64,000 bases of DNA from Taeniopygia guttata. Taxonomy: Eukaryota; Chordata; Aves; Passeriformes; Estrildidae. A model generated the notes under the pieces. That model searched no databases. It saw only the letters and a list, made by a program, of their open reading frames with translations, and had not been told where the DNA came from. The stretch spans positions 19,193,001 to 19,257,000 of the forward strand of contig NC_133036.1 of assembly GCF_048771995.1 (NCBI RefSeq). The letters run 5' to 3'. Shown here piece after piece: positions 1 through 32,600 of the stretch. Each line of letters begins with the position of its first letter. Position 1 is the first letter of the stretch. A program made the position numbers and the translations under genes.

Positions 1-3000
1 CAGGTACCCATTTCTGTTCCCTCTCATGTTCTCTAACTGATTTACCAAGCAAAGTTAAATTCAGAGCAATTTCTTCCTGTCTGTGCTTAGCATAAAATTT
101 GCTTTCTCTGTGCCATATCTGAAGAGGAGTTTGTATCTGAACATCACAGTCTGGGAAAAAAGATTAGCTCTCCTTGCAAAACATCCCATCCTTGAAAATG
201 CAGCACACTTACTTTATCAGAAATACTTAAAAATGTAGGTATAGAGCAGCAGCTCAAGTATTTGCGAGTTAGTGCAGTGACAGAGCCTCCTGAGCTCAGG
301 TTGTGCTTTTGCCCCACAGCTGCTCCAATCCCTTCCAAGTGCTCTCAGTGAGCCCTGGTCCACCCAATTCCCCAGCTGGGAATTGCCCAGCTAGCTTTAC
401 CCCAGAGCTAAAAGGAAAAGCTGATGGCTGTGAAGCACTCTGCAAATCTGGGTCCTTTTTGTCTTTGAAACCAGGAACTGGATTTGAATGTTCGATCCCT
501 TTTTTATTGTCAGTCCTCAGGAGAATCCATTCTACTACTTTCTATGTGATCATTGAAGTATTTTGTTCCATTACTGGAAGAAGAAAGCAGGATTCAAGAC
601 TGTAGTTTTGTTTGCTTTCATATAATAAGTTAGTACAGTGGATTTAAATGGAAGTGGAATTATATATGAAATTTTTTTATCATGCCAGAAAATTTCAATT
701 AGAGGAAATTAGCCACTTGGTTCTTTCTGATAAATTAATCATAGAGATTATCTATTAAATGTGGTACTTAACCTTTCTGGCATAAGGGCCTGAGGCAGTA
801 GTATTTAGGCTCTCCACATTAATTTGGAAATATTAAATTCTAGGCAGCTGTCTTCCAAAATGGATTTTTTCACTTTTTTTAAGTAGGTCATCGTGCAGCT
901 GTTGTTAAAGAGGCTGGCATTTGTGGAATGGTAAATCCACCATTGCACCCTATCGGCCACAAAATTGATCTCCATCAATTACAGACTATCCTTTACTGAA
1001 ATGTCCTTTCTCAGCCCCAAAGGATGTCATCCCTCACTGTGGTAGCCTTTGGCCTTTTCTGGAAATGTGTTTCAGTGGGTTATCCTGCAGGAGCTCCAGC
1101 ACCACTGTGTTCACACTCTGCTTTCCATGCAATAAGGGCTTGCCTTGACTTTATATTATCGCTTCTATCTACATTAGAGCTGCCTTAAAATTAATCCTGA
1201 GGGAAATGGGAATGACAGCTCTCAGCTGTCAAAGGAGCAGCTGGTTCACCTGCTGAGCACCCAGCCCAAACCTTCCTTGTGCCCCCACAATGAAATCAAT
1301 TGGTGCTTTCACGGGGGACAGGCCTCGCTGTCCCTGTGCTGCTCAGCTGCTGCACAGCTTATGGAGAGACAAACCTTGTCCTGTGCTCCTTCAGAATTAG
1401 AATCAGGACTTTGGCCTGCTTATCTCCCTCATGTGTCATAAAATTTCCATAGTCTGCTGCAGGAATAGTTTGAATTCTAGACCTCTACATTCTAGAGGAA
1501 AAAAAGAGAGGAAGTAAGAAAGTGCTGGAATCAAAGGAGGCAGTCTAAGGAAAGAAAATATAAATGACAGACAATTTATATAATTTAAGGTTAATGAAAT
1601 GAGAAAGTATATCTCAAAATCTTAGAATAAAATATTACAAAAGAAAGACAATGGAATATACATTATGTGAGCAGCGGGCACATTAGTAATGGGTAACAAA
1701 TCAGTGTCCCATAAGACAGAATTGGTAGCCAGGCTACCAAACCTATGGCTGGTGTCACAGTCAGTCTGCCCCTACTGTTAACTAGAATCAATAGATTATC
1801 AGTACCTGATTGATTACCTGAACCTATAAATTCTTGCACAGATACAATTAAGCATAAGAATGCTTGTAGACTTGGAATATAAAGTTAACAAAATCCTTCT
1901 TACTTTGGGATTGGGTCAAATAAACTTGAAGATCTTTGAGGTTTAAGATACAGAGGATTTTGAGATAATTCAAATAGTGCTTTGAGATAATTCAAAAAGG
2001 ACTATGATAAAATAAGATAGGGTAAGGGATACAAAATTGAGACCCGTGTCTCAGTCAAAAATGAATTAATTGAAATTCAGACTTGGACTGAGACACAGTT
2101 GAGCAGCTGTGCTGCATAAGGCCATGGGATTCATATTTCGTGTGAAGAGGGAAAGAACTATTTCAGTAATAACAATTCTTGTGATCAGAAGAGTAAGAAG
2201 CTGATGTGGCTCTGTAGTTTGGAAAGAAAGTGGAAAAGTGAGGTGGCCAGAAAAGAGAAGTATAGTAATGAATGAGGATTTAAGAATTGTCAAAAGACCT
2301 TTTAGCAGGTCTTGTAACGTGACTGTGAAATCCTGGACATGAAGAGAGTAACAGCTCAGACACCATCCAAATTTTTCAGTGAAAGGCAGGATGGGAATTG
2401 CCAGTTTTGAAACAATAAAGATGGGAAAGCTGGTGCAAAATTGAGACATTATCATCGATTTAAAAATGACAGGATAGCTGGGAGGACCTGCAGGAGGAGT
2501 GACTGTTAGCAGGTGAACATGGCAGGCTGGTCAGTAGAAAGAGGTGAAGGTGCTCTGAGAACAATGCCTACTGCTAATAACAGCAGAGGAGCTTGGGAAA
2601 ATGTGTGTATGAGATCCCTGAATTTGATAGGAGTATGGTAAGAACACTTTAATGAATCCCACTTCCCCTGATTTGAGAAAAATCTGACAGGTGAATCAGG
2701 AAGGTTTGGTGGCTGAATATCAAATGCTGTCAGTAAAATTAACATTTCTTAGAAGGGTATTTGCTCTATCCCTGTGACTAATAGGAGATATTTATTAAGC
2801 CAAAGAACTTTAAATCACAGGTACATCATTGGGCTACAGCTTCTGACTGAAGAGGAGCCTGTGATTATTCAGAGTTTTATCCTAAAGGTCTTGGACAGGG
2901 AGGAAAATGTGTAAAGGTGACATGGTAGTGTGCATGATATGTCTTGTTAAAGACTTACTGGGCACTTGTGTTCTCCTCTGTGGAATCAACCCCAAAGTTT

Positions 3001-3590
3001 AATTTTTGCCATTTTATTTTCCTACCTTACATGAAGGCATACAGAGCACCACATGCAGTTAAGAATGGCCAGATAGATTTGGGTGCATGAAAGAAGCAGC
3101 TTTGTCTTGGAGAAGTTGTCCAAGCCTATGACTGCAAGGCTGAGAGTGGCCTCCAAAAATGTGTAAAAAAACCTGAGAATAGATCAAGTGATTAAAACTT
3201 ATTTTGCTGAAGAAAAATGTCTTGGTCTATTAAACAGTTATTTTAAGTCTGAAAAAGCAAACCTTAGAAACAAGCAAGAGTGAGGTATGAAAGGACTTTT
3301 GCTAAGGATCAGTTATGAATGCTTTTTGTTTTGCAACAAAGACAGGATGCTGATTCTGCAGCTTAAGACTTGGGCTGTGATTTTAGTGCCCTGAGTCAAG
3401 TTCATGCTCTGTGACTCTGATTTGGGCCCAGATCCATAAAGGGGCTTAGGTACTTAAAACATGATTTCACTGGGATTTGCTCCCCAAAGCTGCAGAATGC
3501 AATCTCTGGAATTTGACAAACTCCTTTATACACCCATGCTTAAGCAACATCCTGCTTTACGCTGAGAACAGCTGCTGCTCTGCCTGCCCC
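1..3590. other. Upstream intergenic DNA, no gene recognised
   Basis: This is AT-rich sequence with short, unconvincing open frames on both strands and none resembling a known protein. In mammals GARRE1 (KIAA0355) lies upstream of GPI, so part of this could be a neighbour's 3' untranslated region, but nothing in the sequence shows that. The only internal structure I noticed is a small direct duplication at 1958-1996: a 16-base stretch containing GAGATAATTCAAA occurs twice, 23 bp apart. I saw no transposon ends or RNA gene. Confidence 0.6.
1958..1996. repeat. Short direct duplication, 23-bp period
   Basis: The sequence TTTGAGATAATTCAAA occurs at 1958 and again at 1981. This is a simple local duplication with no sign of function. 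Confidence 0.7.
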
Positions 3591-3825
3591 GGCCTGCCCA
3601 GAGCTCAGGCAGGTGCGATGGACGGGCGGCTGAGGCCGCCCCGAGCGCTGCCGCAGGACCGGCCGCGGGCAAAACCAGCCCGAGACGGGGCGGTGTTTTC
3701 ACCGTGCACCCGCCCGAGCAGCGGCCCCGCACAGCCGCGGGCGGACACTGGCCCCGGGGAGCGCTGCCCGTGACGGGGACACCGGGAGCTGTAACCGGGA
3801 GCGCTGCGCGTTCCCCGGGGCCCCC

Positions 3826-4172
3826 GGCCCCAGCTCCGGCCTCAGCCGCGGCTCCAGCCCCGCTCCCCGCAGCCGCCCCCGGCCCCAGCTCCGGCCTCAG
3901 CTGCGGCTCCAGCCCCGGTTCCCGCCGCCGCCCCCGGCCCCAGCTCCGGCCTCAGCCGCGGCTCCAGCCCCAGTCCTCGCCGCCGCAGCCGCCCCCGGCC
4001 CCAGCTCCGGCCTCAGCCGCGGCTCCAGCCCCGGTCCCCGCCGCCGCCCCCGGCCCCAGCTCCGGCCTCAGCCGCGGCTCCAGCCCCGGTCCCCGCCGCC
4101 GCCCCCGGCCCCAGCTCCGGCCTCAGCCGCGGCTCCAGCCCCGGTCCCGCCGCCTCAGCCGCCCCCGCGCAG
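3826..4172. repeat. GC-rich minisatellite, ~55-bp unit, about 6 copies, upstream of GPI
   Basis: The phrase GGCCCCAGCTCCGGCCTCAG begins at 3826, 3881, 3936, 3997, 4052 and 4107. The spacing is therefore 55, 55, 61, 55 and 55 bp; one unit carries a 6-bp insertion. Units differ at only a few sites. The array is about 120 bp upstream of the TATA box. The + strand is C-rich, and the - strand has repeated runs of four or five G, fitting a G-quadruplex motif. The unit is not a multiple of three, so the frame shifts between copies and the array is unlikely to be coding. Copy number may vary between individuals. Confidence 0.9.
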
Positions 4173-4259
4173 GGAGCCGCGGCCGCTCCACCCCGTCTGG
4201 CGCGGCACGGAGGGAATCCCACGGCGGAGCGCGGGGAGGGGGCCGGGCCGGGCCCGGCC

Positions 4260-4271
4260 GGGGCGGGGCGG
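4260..4271 (+). promoter_or_regulatory. GC box (Sp1/KLF-type) in GPI promoter
   Basis: GGGGCGGGGCGG lies about 23 bp upstream of the TATA box. It matches the Sp1/KLF GC-box consensus and sits in further G/C runs from 4231. Binding is inferred. Confidence 0.6.
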
Positions 4272-4293
4272 CCGCAGGAGGCCGCGTCGCCGC

Positions 4294-4300
4294 TATAAAA
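4294..4300 (+). promoter_or_regulatory. TATA box of GPI
   Basis: TATAAAA lies in otherwise GC-only sequence, 76 bp upstream of the GPI start codon. If used, transcription would begin near 4322-4328 and give a 5' untranslated region of about 45 nt. A strong TATA box is not typical of a CpG-island housekeeping promoter, so broad initiation around it is also possible. Confidence 0.6.
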
Positions 4301-4369
4301 GCGGAAGCGGCGGCTAAAGCTTCACAGCCTTGCCCGACTCATCCCGCCTTCCCTACTCGTCCCGCGGAC

Positions 4370-25222
<20,853 letters not shown>

Positions 25223-25519
25223 AATTAAATGCTTAGAGGACATCGACAATCTCACCACCAAGTACCCAAATCTGTTGTAGATGTGCTTTTTTTTTTTAGC
25301 CACTTTTAACAAAATAGCACTTTACAGATGTAGCTCTCTTCAATTGTTGCAGTTAATCTTGTTGCGTCAAGTGTTACAAATGAAACTAGTTTTGTGAAAC
25401 CCTGAGATTGTATAGTTGCTTCCTATTTCTGTGGCTGTTAATCTGTAAAGTGCAGCTGGTATATTCCTCAATTCTTATCCCTCAACTTCCTTAAAGATGG
25501 TCACCTACTGGTACTAGAA

Positions 25520-25525
25520 AATAAA
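25520..25525 (+). terminator. Proximal GPI poly(A) signal
   Basis: AATAAA lies about 300 nt after the stop codon, followed by G/T-rich sequence (GGTATGGTGGATG) typical of a downstream element. Confidence 0.7.
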
Positions 25526-26119
25526 AGGTATGGTGGATGAGTAAAACTTCTTCACTTAATTTTTGAAATGCAGCCCTAGTAACATTTGCCTCACTCACTG
25601 TGTAAGGTCCTCTGAAGCCAAGTAAGCTGACTTCTGTCTTTTTGGACTGGTTCTACTGTAAGCTGGAAACTAGAATGTGTTTAAAGAATCAGACCTACAG
25701 CTGTAGGTTGTTCAGTTACATTTCATCCCTTTTGAGCAAAATACAGACTTTTTGCTTTCCCCAGTGCTACTGTGAAAATGCAAGTTTACTGATGTTTGAT
25801 TTCCTGTTTTGTGTAAGCTTTGTGGACAGCTATCCAAAAAGGAAGAAAGTTCCTGAAAAGACAGTGACATCTTTACTTTTCCAAACAGTTTTCCAGAGTT
25901 TGTGAAGCAAAAGCTTGGGATCACTTGGAGAAGAAATGTTTTTGGTGTTCTCCAGGGGCAATTTCTCACTGTTTAATCAGCATCACTGTCTGAAAACAAA
26001 ATGAAAGAAATAGAGAAACCTGTTGTCAATAAGTTGTTTATCCTCTTTTCTTCTCTACCACTGTTAACCTCCTTTGCTAGCGAACTGGCATGCTCTGGCT
26101 ATTGTTCTGTAACACCTTT

Positions 26120-26125
26120 AATAAA
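26120..26125 (+). terminator. Distal GPI poly(A) signal
   Basis: A second AATAAA lies about 900 nt after the stop codon. Cleavage would fall near 26140-26150, shortly before a CpG-rich block. It may give a longer 3'UTR isoform. Confidence 0.55.
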
Positions 26126-26173
26126 GGTAAGACACAAGCATTAAAAGGAAACGTTGGTTCTCATACCCCGGTG

Positions 26174-26213
26174 CTGGGTACACTGTGTGAGCCCTGGGTA
26201 CACTGTGGGACCC
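26174..26213. repeat. 20-bp tandem duplication
   Basis: CTGGGTACACTGTG occurs at 26174 and 26194 with nearly identical flanks. It makes two copies of a 20-bp unit at the edge of the CpG-rich block. Confidence 0.7.
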
Positions 26214-26214
26214 C

Positions 26215-26640
26215 TTAGTGCCCATCTTTGCCGTGTGGCCTCACCGGCAGGGCTGCGTGCTGCGGGCTGAGCCTCCCCGTGTGGCACCTCCGTGGTGCTT
26301 CACCCTGCCGCCAGCGCTGAGGACGGGACCGATGGAGCCACATTTCCATCTGAAGCACGGTCATGAAGAGAGAACCCGCTAGAGGGAAGCACGCTGTTCT
26401 CAGCGGCGGCTTTAACCCTGTGCTCCCGCCGTGCTCGGGTGGAGCTCCGCGCTGCCCTCTCCTGTCTCCCGCCGGCTCCGTGAGGGGCCATGGCCGCCGG
26501 GGCGCCCCCTGCCGGCTCGGCCCGCCGCCCTGGCCGCCGTGAGGGAGGCGGTGGCGCCGCCCGCGCTGCCCGGGCTCCCTCTGCGCTGAGGGCTGCGGGC
26601 AAACACCGCATGAACGCCGGAAAGTGGCTTTAAAAAGAGC
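26215..26640. promoter_or_regulatory. CpG-rich block downstream of GPI, possible promoter or first exon
   Basis: Around 26400-26620 the sequence is as GC- and CpG-rich as the GPI promoter, although its surroundings are AT-rich. An ATG at 26490 (context GGCCATGG) opens a 47-codon alanine/arginine-rich frame on the + strand, with a possible GTGAGG donor at 26539. The - strand is also open. None of the peptides resembles a protein I know, and PDCD2L, the expected mammalian neighbour, does not match. It could be the promoter of an unrecognised gene or non-coding RNA, or an orphan island. Confidence 0.45.
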
Positions 26641-29359
26641 CAGTTTTCCCTGCACTGCCTGGGGAGGCCACAAGTAATGTGCAAGGGAGGGTCTGTGGCT
26701 GCGTTTTGAAGACTAGATGGTATAAAACCCACATATGGTTCAGGAACCTGCTGGCAGTGACAGAACTTTTTGTGGCCTTTGGGTCTCTGCTGTTCCCTCA
26801 CAGGGACTCTGCACTGCTTTCTGACCTGTGCCCTGACACACGTCCCTGACATGCAGCTGCTTTGTGTCTCGGTTTCCTGGTTTAAATCCTTCCATTTAAT
26901 ATGAAGCCACTGCATTCCTGAAAGACTATAAGTGATTTCTGCATGAATTGTGCTCTGGTAATGAGAAATTCCAACACATTCAAGTATATCTGGGAAATTG
27001 TAACGAGCGTGGCTGAGGTCTGATAAAACTGTGTTGTCATAGACAAGAGAATGAAAGGTAATGATGTACCCAAAGCAAGCAGAAGCTTGTTATACCTCTA
27101 AAATGGCACACTGTCCCTAATCCTCAATGCCTTTACCTACATTACCTACAAAACCTGCTCCTTATGAAAGCCTGTGAGGAAATACTGTGTGCAGATGCTT
27201 CAGTCAACGTAAGTTAAGTTGATGTTATATTTTATACTTGCAATGCTTACTTGACTATCTAATCATAATAGCATCTCAATGTCAAAATTCATCTATGTAT
27301 TTTAGGAGTTCTTGAGAAAGTAATTACTGTATTCATGGGAAAAATCTAATACTTAATGAAAATTATGCTAAATTCATATTGTATTCCCACTGGAGGTGTA
27401 CTTAATATAGATTGTGTGGGTTTGAGTTTAACAGAGGCATATGTTTGTATAGCAGTTGATATAAAAAGATTATTTCAAAAGAGCTATGCCAGTGAAGGCC
27501 TCTTCAAGTCCTGTTTAAAGAGAATTTGGCAGGAATAATCAATGAGTGATCCCTTTTGGCCAAGGCAGATCAGTGATCTGATTTGCTGGGACTGTTCTAA
27601 TTTCCAAACTGTCTGCTATATGTGGAGTTCCTGCAGACATCATGAGCTTAGGCTGAAACCTTAAAGGAGGATAAGATAAATAAAATTCTAAATTTTATTT
27701 ATCTTATATATACTGTTCCCAAACTATACCAAGAACTTCAGCTGAACCTGTTGCTGTTATGGAGGAATAAAGAGCATTTACAGATCTGCAGTGATCGTGC
27801 TGCAATGCTCAGGTCATGAGTCTGTATGGAAGAGAAGATACCTTTGCCTCATTTGTTCTTTATCTTTACCTGTTTCAGGTGTAGTATTTATGTTTAGATG
27901 CTCTTGAAATCATTCTGCTTTGGCAATTCCAGCTGTTATTTTTTTGTTTGGCTTCCAGAGAGAAAAGCAACTTGGATTATTAATAAAAATTCAGCAGAGC
28001 TTGCTTTTGGTTTCTAGCTCAGTCAAACTTTAATGCTAGTAACTGAATTGCTCTACCCTCTCGGAAAGAAAATGTCAAGGTTTTGTTAGTTTCGTGGCAT
28101 AGGGATTATCAGATAAAAAGTAGTCCTAAAGCTAAAGATTTCCAGAGGGCTGGTAATGTCCAGATAATTTTTTATGTCTTTGGTTTTTTTTGTGTTCCTT
28201 CTTAGGTGGATTTTTCTGAGAGAAGAAAATTACAAAATCCTGATGTTCTGTTAAAACAATATTTCCCAAACCTGCTGAATGTACTTGAAATTTCAAAAAG
28301 TATACTTACAAAAGAATCTGTATTCAGGTTGATATAGTCAGACCCTGCTTTTTACTTGATGGTTTCACAAGTAGACACAATTTCAGGATTTCTTGAAACT
28401 ATTTTTTGAGATTTATGTGGTCTTTCCTCTAAGGAAATATTTTGAGATATCCACAGGTCCAGACCCGTGGACCAATAAGTGCTGTGTGGAAAGGGCACTC
28501 GTGGCTGTCTGTGCTGAATGGGCTGTCCCTGGCTAGGGGGAATGGCTAATCCTTGCTGAAGCTGGAAGCTGGCTGCATGCAGGATGCAGCTGAGGGAAGA
28601 GCTGCATGCCCAGGAGCTGGCCTGCAAACCTGCATCTGGAACACTCCCAAGTGTGTGGTAATTCCTCGAAAGGCTGAGCTCTGCCTTTCATCAGTAGCAA
28701 CAGCCACAAGAGACAAGATCTGCTAGAAAGATCCCTCACACAGGATGAAAGCAGAGTGTGTTGTTTGTTGTTCTGAGTGCTAGTGAACTGTGAAAAAAGT
28801 TAAATCTGAAGTAGCAGTTTTTTGTTGAATATTTATGTGTGCTTTGGACTTAGGATGACAAAACTGGTGTTTTTTGTAAGTCAGTAAAGTGGGTGACCAA
28901 TGAGTTTGATAAGTTCAGACCTTGACTCTGACTTTTCATAAAGTTGTCAATTTACAGTTGTTCATGTTTGTGTGGAAACTGCTGGATTAATTGAAGGGCT
29001 TTGCTGTGCTTGCAGAGCTGATCATTTTAGAACTGCTTCTCCAGGCTTTTCAAGACATGCAAAACCTTTTTTTTAATCTATCTTGACAAATCTATTCAGT
29101 TTTGTTGTGGTCTTGATACTTTATCTAATAGGGCTTTTTTGGGTTGGAGTTTTTGTTTGTTTTTGTTTGGTTTGTTTTTCTTCTTTCTCTTTCTTTGTTT
29201 TCCAAAATCTATTATAGGCATCAACACAACAACAAAAGAGCAGTTGGCATAGTTCTGTGACTGGGTAGTCTGTGCTTTAGCACCAATGTTTCCTGAGCAG
29301 CTTAAGAAAATCAGTATTCCAAGAACTCCAGTGTTCCAGTACAGGGCATCAGGAGAGAA
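26641..29359. other. Intergenic DNA, no gene recognised
   Basis: This is AT-rich sequence with only short random open frames. Apart from the hairpin at 27671-27707 and a 7-bp inverted repeat at 27566-27580 (CAGATCAGTGATCTG), I see nothing notable. Confidence 0.6.
27671..27707. repeat. Perfect 17-bp inverted repeat with 3-nt loop
   Basis: ATAAGATAAATAAAATT (27671-27687), loop CTA, then its exact reverse complement at 27691-27707. The arms contain AATAAA on both strands, so the element could act as a poly(A) signal in either direction. It may equally be a by-product of AT-rich sequence evolution. Confidence 0.9.
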
Positions 29360-29624
29360 CAAGAGGGGCCAACACTTTACTCCCTTGCAACAGGACACGA
29401 GGAAATGGCCTCCAATTTACCAGGAAAAATTTCTTCATGGAAAGAATTATCAAGTATTGGAACAGGGTGCCCAGAGAAGTTATGAAATCACTGTCCCTGG
29501 AAGTGTTCAAAAAGCACATTGATGTACACGGACATGGTGTAGTGGTGGACCTGGCAGTGGTAGGTTAATAGTTTGGCTTGATGATCTTAAAGGTCTTTTC
29601 TAATCTTAATGATTCTCTGATCAT
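29360..29624 (+). mobile_element. CR1 LINE 3' end fragment
   Basis: The sequence follows the conserved CR1 3' region. It has the AACAGGACACGAGGAAATGG phrase, then TTGGAACAGGGTGCCCAGAG, then CCCTGGAAGTGTTCAAAAAG. It ends in CTTGATGATCTTAAAGGTCT and a decayed GATTCT-type tail. Part of the region between the first two phrases is missing. Only about 265 bp of the 3' end remains, with no reverse transcriptase. CR1 copies are usually 5'-truncated like this. The divergence suggests an old insertion. Confidence 0.9.
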
Positions 29625-32600
29625 CTAGAGCCTCACTGGAGTTCTCAATAAATAATTATCAGTGTTGATCTTCAATGGACTTTTAAACATGAGTTACTTA
29701 ATTTTGAGCTGGGCGAGTGTGCTGGTTTTGCAATAAATTGACTTAATGAAGAGGGAAAAAATCAACCATGGAAGTGATAATGTTGTATCCACAGTGAGTG
29801 ATAATGGTCTGTTGCCTAAGTCATGTTCAGTTCTCAGCTCATACACCTGCCACGTGTAATCAGAGTGGATTTTAGGATGACAAGTGAAATGAAAATGAGT
29901 ACAGGGACTTTGCCCACACTAACCTTAGAGCTATGAGCATGGTCTAAGGACTACGGGCCAAGGTCCATATGTGCAGCTTGGGTCAGATCCTGCTTTTATA
30001 TTTCCACTGGATAGAGACTTTACTGGGGAGACTTACTTAGAATTCATACCTGGGATTTCACGGACCTGTGAAAATGCCTCATTGACTTCAGTAGACAGTG
30101 GCCTGTGCCTTGGATTATTAACTGCAGTCACGAGGAGTTTGGGGTGACCTGGGTTATGTGGCAAAGCTATTTTGGGCTATTTCAACCTGGTTACGGATCT
30201 ACCTCCCCACAGCATAAGAGTTAAAACCAGGAATCTGCAGTAAGAGACAAATGCACATGCAAGGAACTTATAGCATAGTCTATAGGGTCTTTCTGTTCTG
30301 GCCTCATAACTCTTTAGAGGTAAGCAGTATTCAATAATAAAAAGCACTAACTTTTTTTCAAATGTGTACTCCTGGAGGTAAATTAAAGTTGTAGAAGAAG
30401 AATGATGCTATAACTGATGTAAAAGAGATCCTCTAGTAGTGATCTTCCTTGCTGAAAACATTTTGCTGTTAAATAAGTTTTAAGATGGAACAAAAATAAT
30501 ATGGTGTCCTTATTTCTTTTAATAAGAAAAAAGCATACATAGATATTTAAAATAGACATATGGGTTTTACATATATAAAAATACATTAAACGTCTTTTCC
30601 CTTTTAAAGCCTCAGATCTTCCTTGTGGGAGACACTGACATTCCCTTCATATTGGGTGGATTTACTGTGAGGAAAGCTGGAGAAAACTTAAAAGTGTCCA
30701 GTTTTATTTAAAACCTTGGTGGTCTTTAACGGCTGCCCCACGGTTCCAGCCTGGTACAAACTTAAACAGAGCTCTTTGTTGCTCTTGAATGTGACATAAT
30801 CCTTTCATCTGGCATGCTGAATGAAGTATGCACATGGCTTTTTTGCTGCCCCTGCTGGGCTGCCTTGTTACACCTTCAGAGCAAACTACCCCCAGTAAAA
30901 AAGCTTGGGCTCTGTCATCCACCCTAATGCCAATAAACAACAGATAACTCTGGCATCTTTTGGCTTTAAAATGCTGCCCCTCATTAAACTTGTGTGTTGA
31001 GGAAGGAAGCGGCTCCCCACATCATTGTTTCTTGTAGATACAGAGTACATTTTTTTGTTGTTTGCATGTTTGCTAATTTGAAGCTCTTTGAAGAATCCTA
31101 CAGGGAGATCAAAGACAAAAGATTAGAACGTTTTTAATAAAGTGAAGAAGGATCAGGTTAGATCAAAGGGACAAGCTGACAGGAAATAAGTAGGTGCCGT
31201 TGTTGGCTGACACTTGCATGCTGTAGGGTGATTTCTGTGTTAATGTGAGGTCAGAAGGAGGATTGCTTTACATCTTATTGTCTCCAGACTTTGCTGACTG
31301 GGTGTGTCTTTGTACTTTACTTTAATCTCAAAAATTAAAACCCATAAAGTCACAGTTTGGCTCAGCCACATGATTTTTCTAGTTATTTAACTTTGATTTG
31401 AAATAAAAATAAAATTTGGAATGTACCAGCAGGGTATGGAGGTAATTAATTGGTCTGCAAGGGGATTCAGCTACAGGAATATTGGTTATCAGAGACACTG
31501 GGCCTCAATCACCCCCACTGTCATTCTGCTGACTTTAAGGGAATTAAGTCTTCCCCCACTGTTGCAAGAGGAAATGTATTTTCTTTATATACACACCAAA
31601 GCCTTGCATGCTCATAGGTTGTACTGCTGTAGATAAACCAGTACAATAAATTATATAGGCCCTTCAGTTTATGATGCAGCTGTATTAGTACAGAGCTGCC
31701 AATTGGGCAGAGTTTATTTCTCTGAGAGATTGAAGTTGCAGCACTAATTGGAATGGGCTCACTGGCCTCCTCATGAACTGTGGTGGATGCAGGGTTGGCT
31801 TTGGCAGCCTGGTATCTGTACATCAGAAGTAAGGTGCCTCACAAAATACCCTTTTCTTTTAATAGTAAGTCACCTTTCTTCCTGATGTAGCTAGGAGCTA
31901 ATTTGAGGACAAGCATATTTCTTTACTATGTGATCCATGGGTGATTCTGTAGTTTCACAAAGCTTGATCTCCCCATGTCTCTGCACAGGTGAAGAAAACA
32001 AACAAGTGTTCAAGAGGTTTCTGTGTCTTTTTGGTCATGAAACCTCCTCTGAAAGGATGTTTCCAGTACTGGGGCCACTGAAGCAGTCTTGTGTTCCACA
32101 AAGGCTGGAAGCACTGGTTTGCTGTCCCACTCAACTACAATGTGCAGTTGCTCCTGCAGCTCTGAGGGTTCTGCTGCCCCAGTGCAGAAGGGCACACCTG
32201 TGGTTAGGTACCCTGTTGGGCATGGTGCAAGCAACAACTGCCTGTTTCCAGTCCAGTCATGTTAAATCAAATTAGCAGGGTTTGGTATGGCCTTAACAGA
32301 AAGCGCTGTGCTCAGCCCCTTGTTTAGGGGCTATGATACAGATAATAATCATACTTGATTAGAGAAATGTATTTTTATTGTATTCTGTTATTTTTGTCTT
32401 GCAGTTGGTTGTGTGAATTGAGCAATGATTTACTAAAACAAAGGAAAGTATCTGTAAAATAAAGTTACCCAAACTTTTTGGGGAAAAGTAAAACCAATGG
32501 GAAAATATATCTGTTCACAAACTAAAGGAAGTTTGTGAATCTCAAAGGGATGTAAGAAAGAGCACTGGGTTTAACTGATGTACACCAGTTGGAGAAAGGG

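Larger units (their letters stand above)
25223..26145 (+). other. GPI 3' untranslated region (two likely ends)
   Basis: Non-coding sequence follows the stop codon. A short form would end near 25540-25550 and a long form near 26140-26150, judged from the two AATAAA hexamers. No coding feature lies between them. Confidence 0.65.

Noticed and set aside
26412-26915. 167-codon open frame on the - strand through the CpG-rich block
   Set aside because: It begins in AT-rich sequence and only becomes long because GC-rich DNA lacks stops; no homology was recognised. The block itself is reported as a possible promoter.
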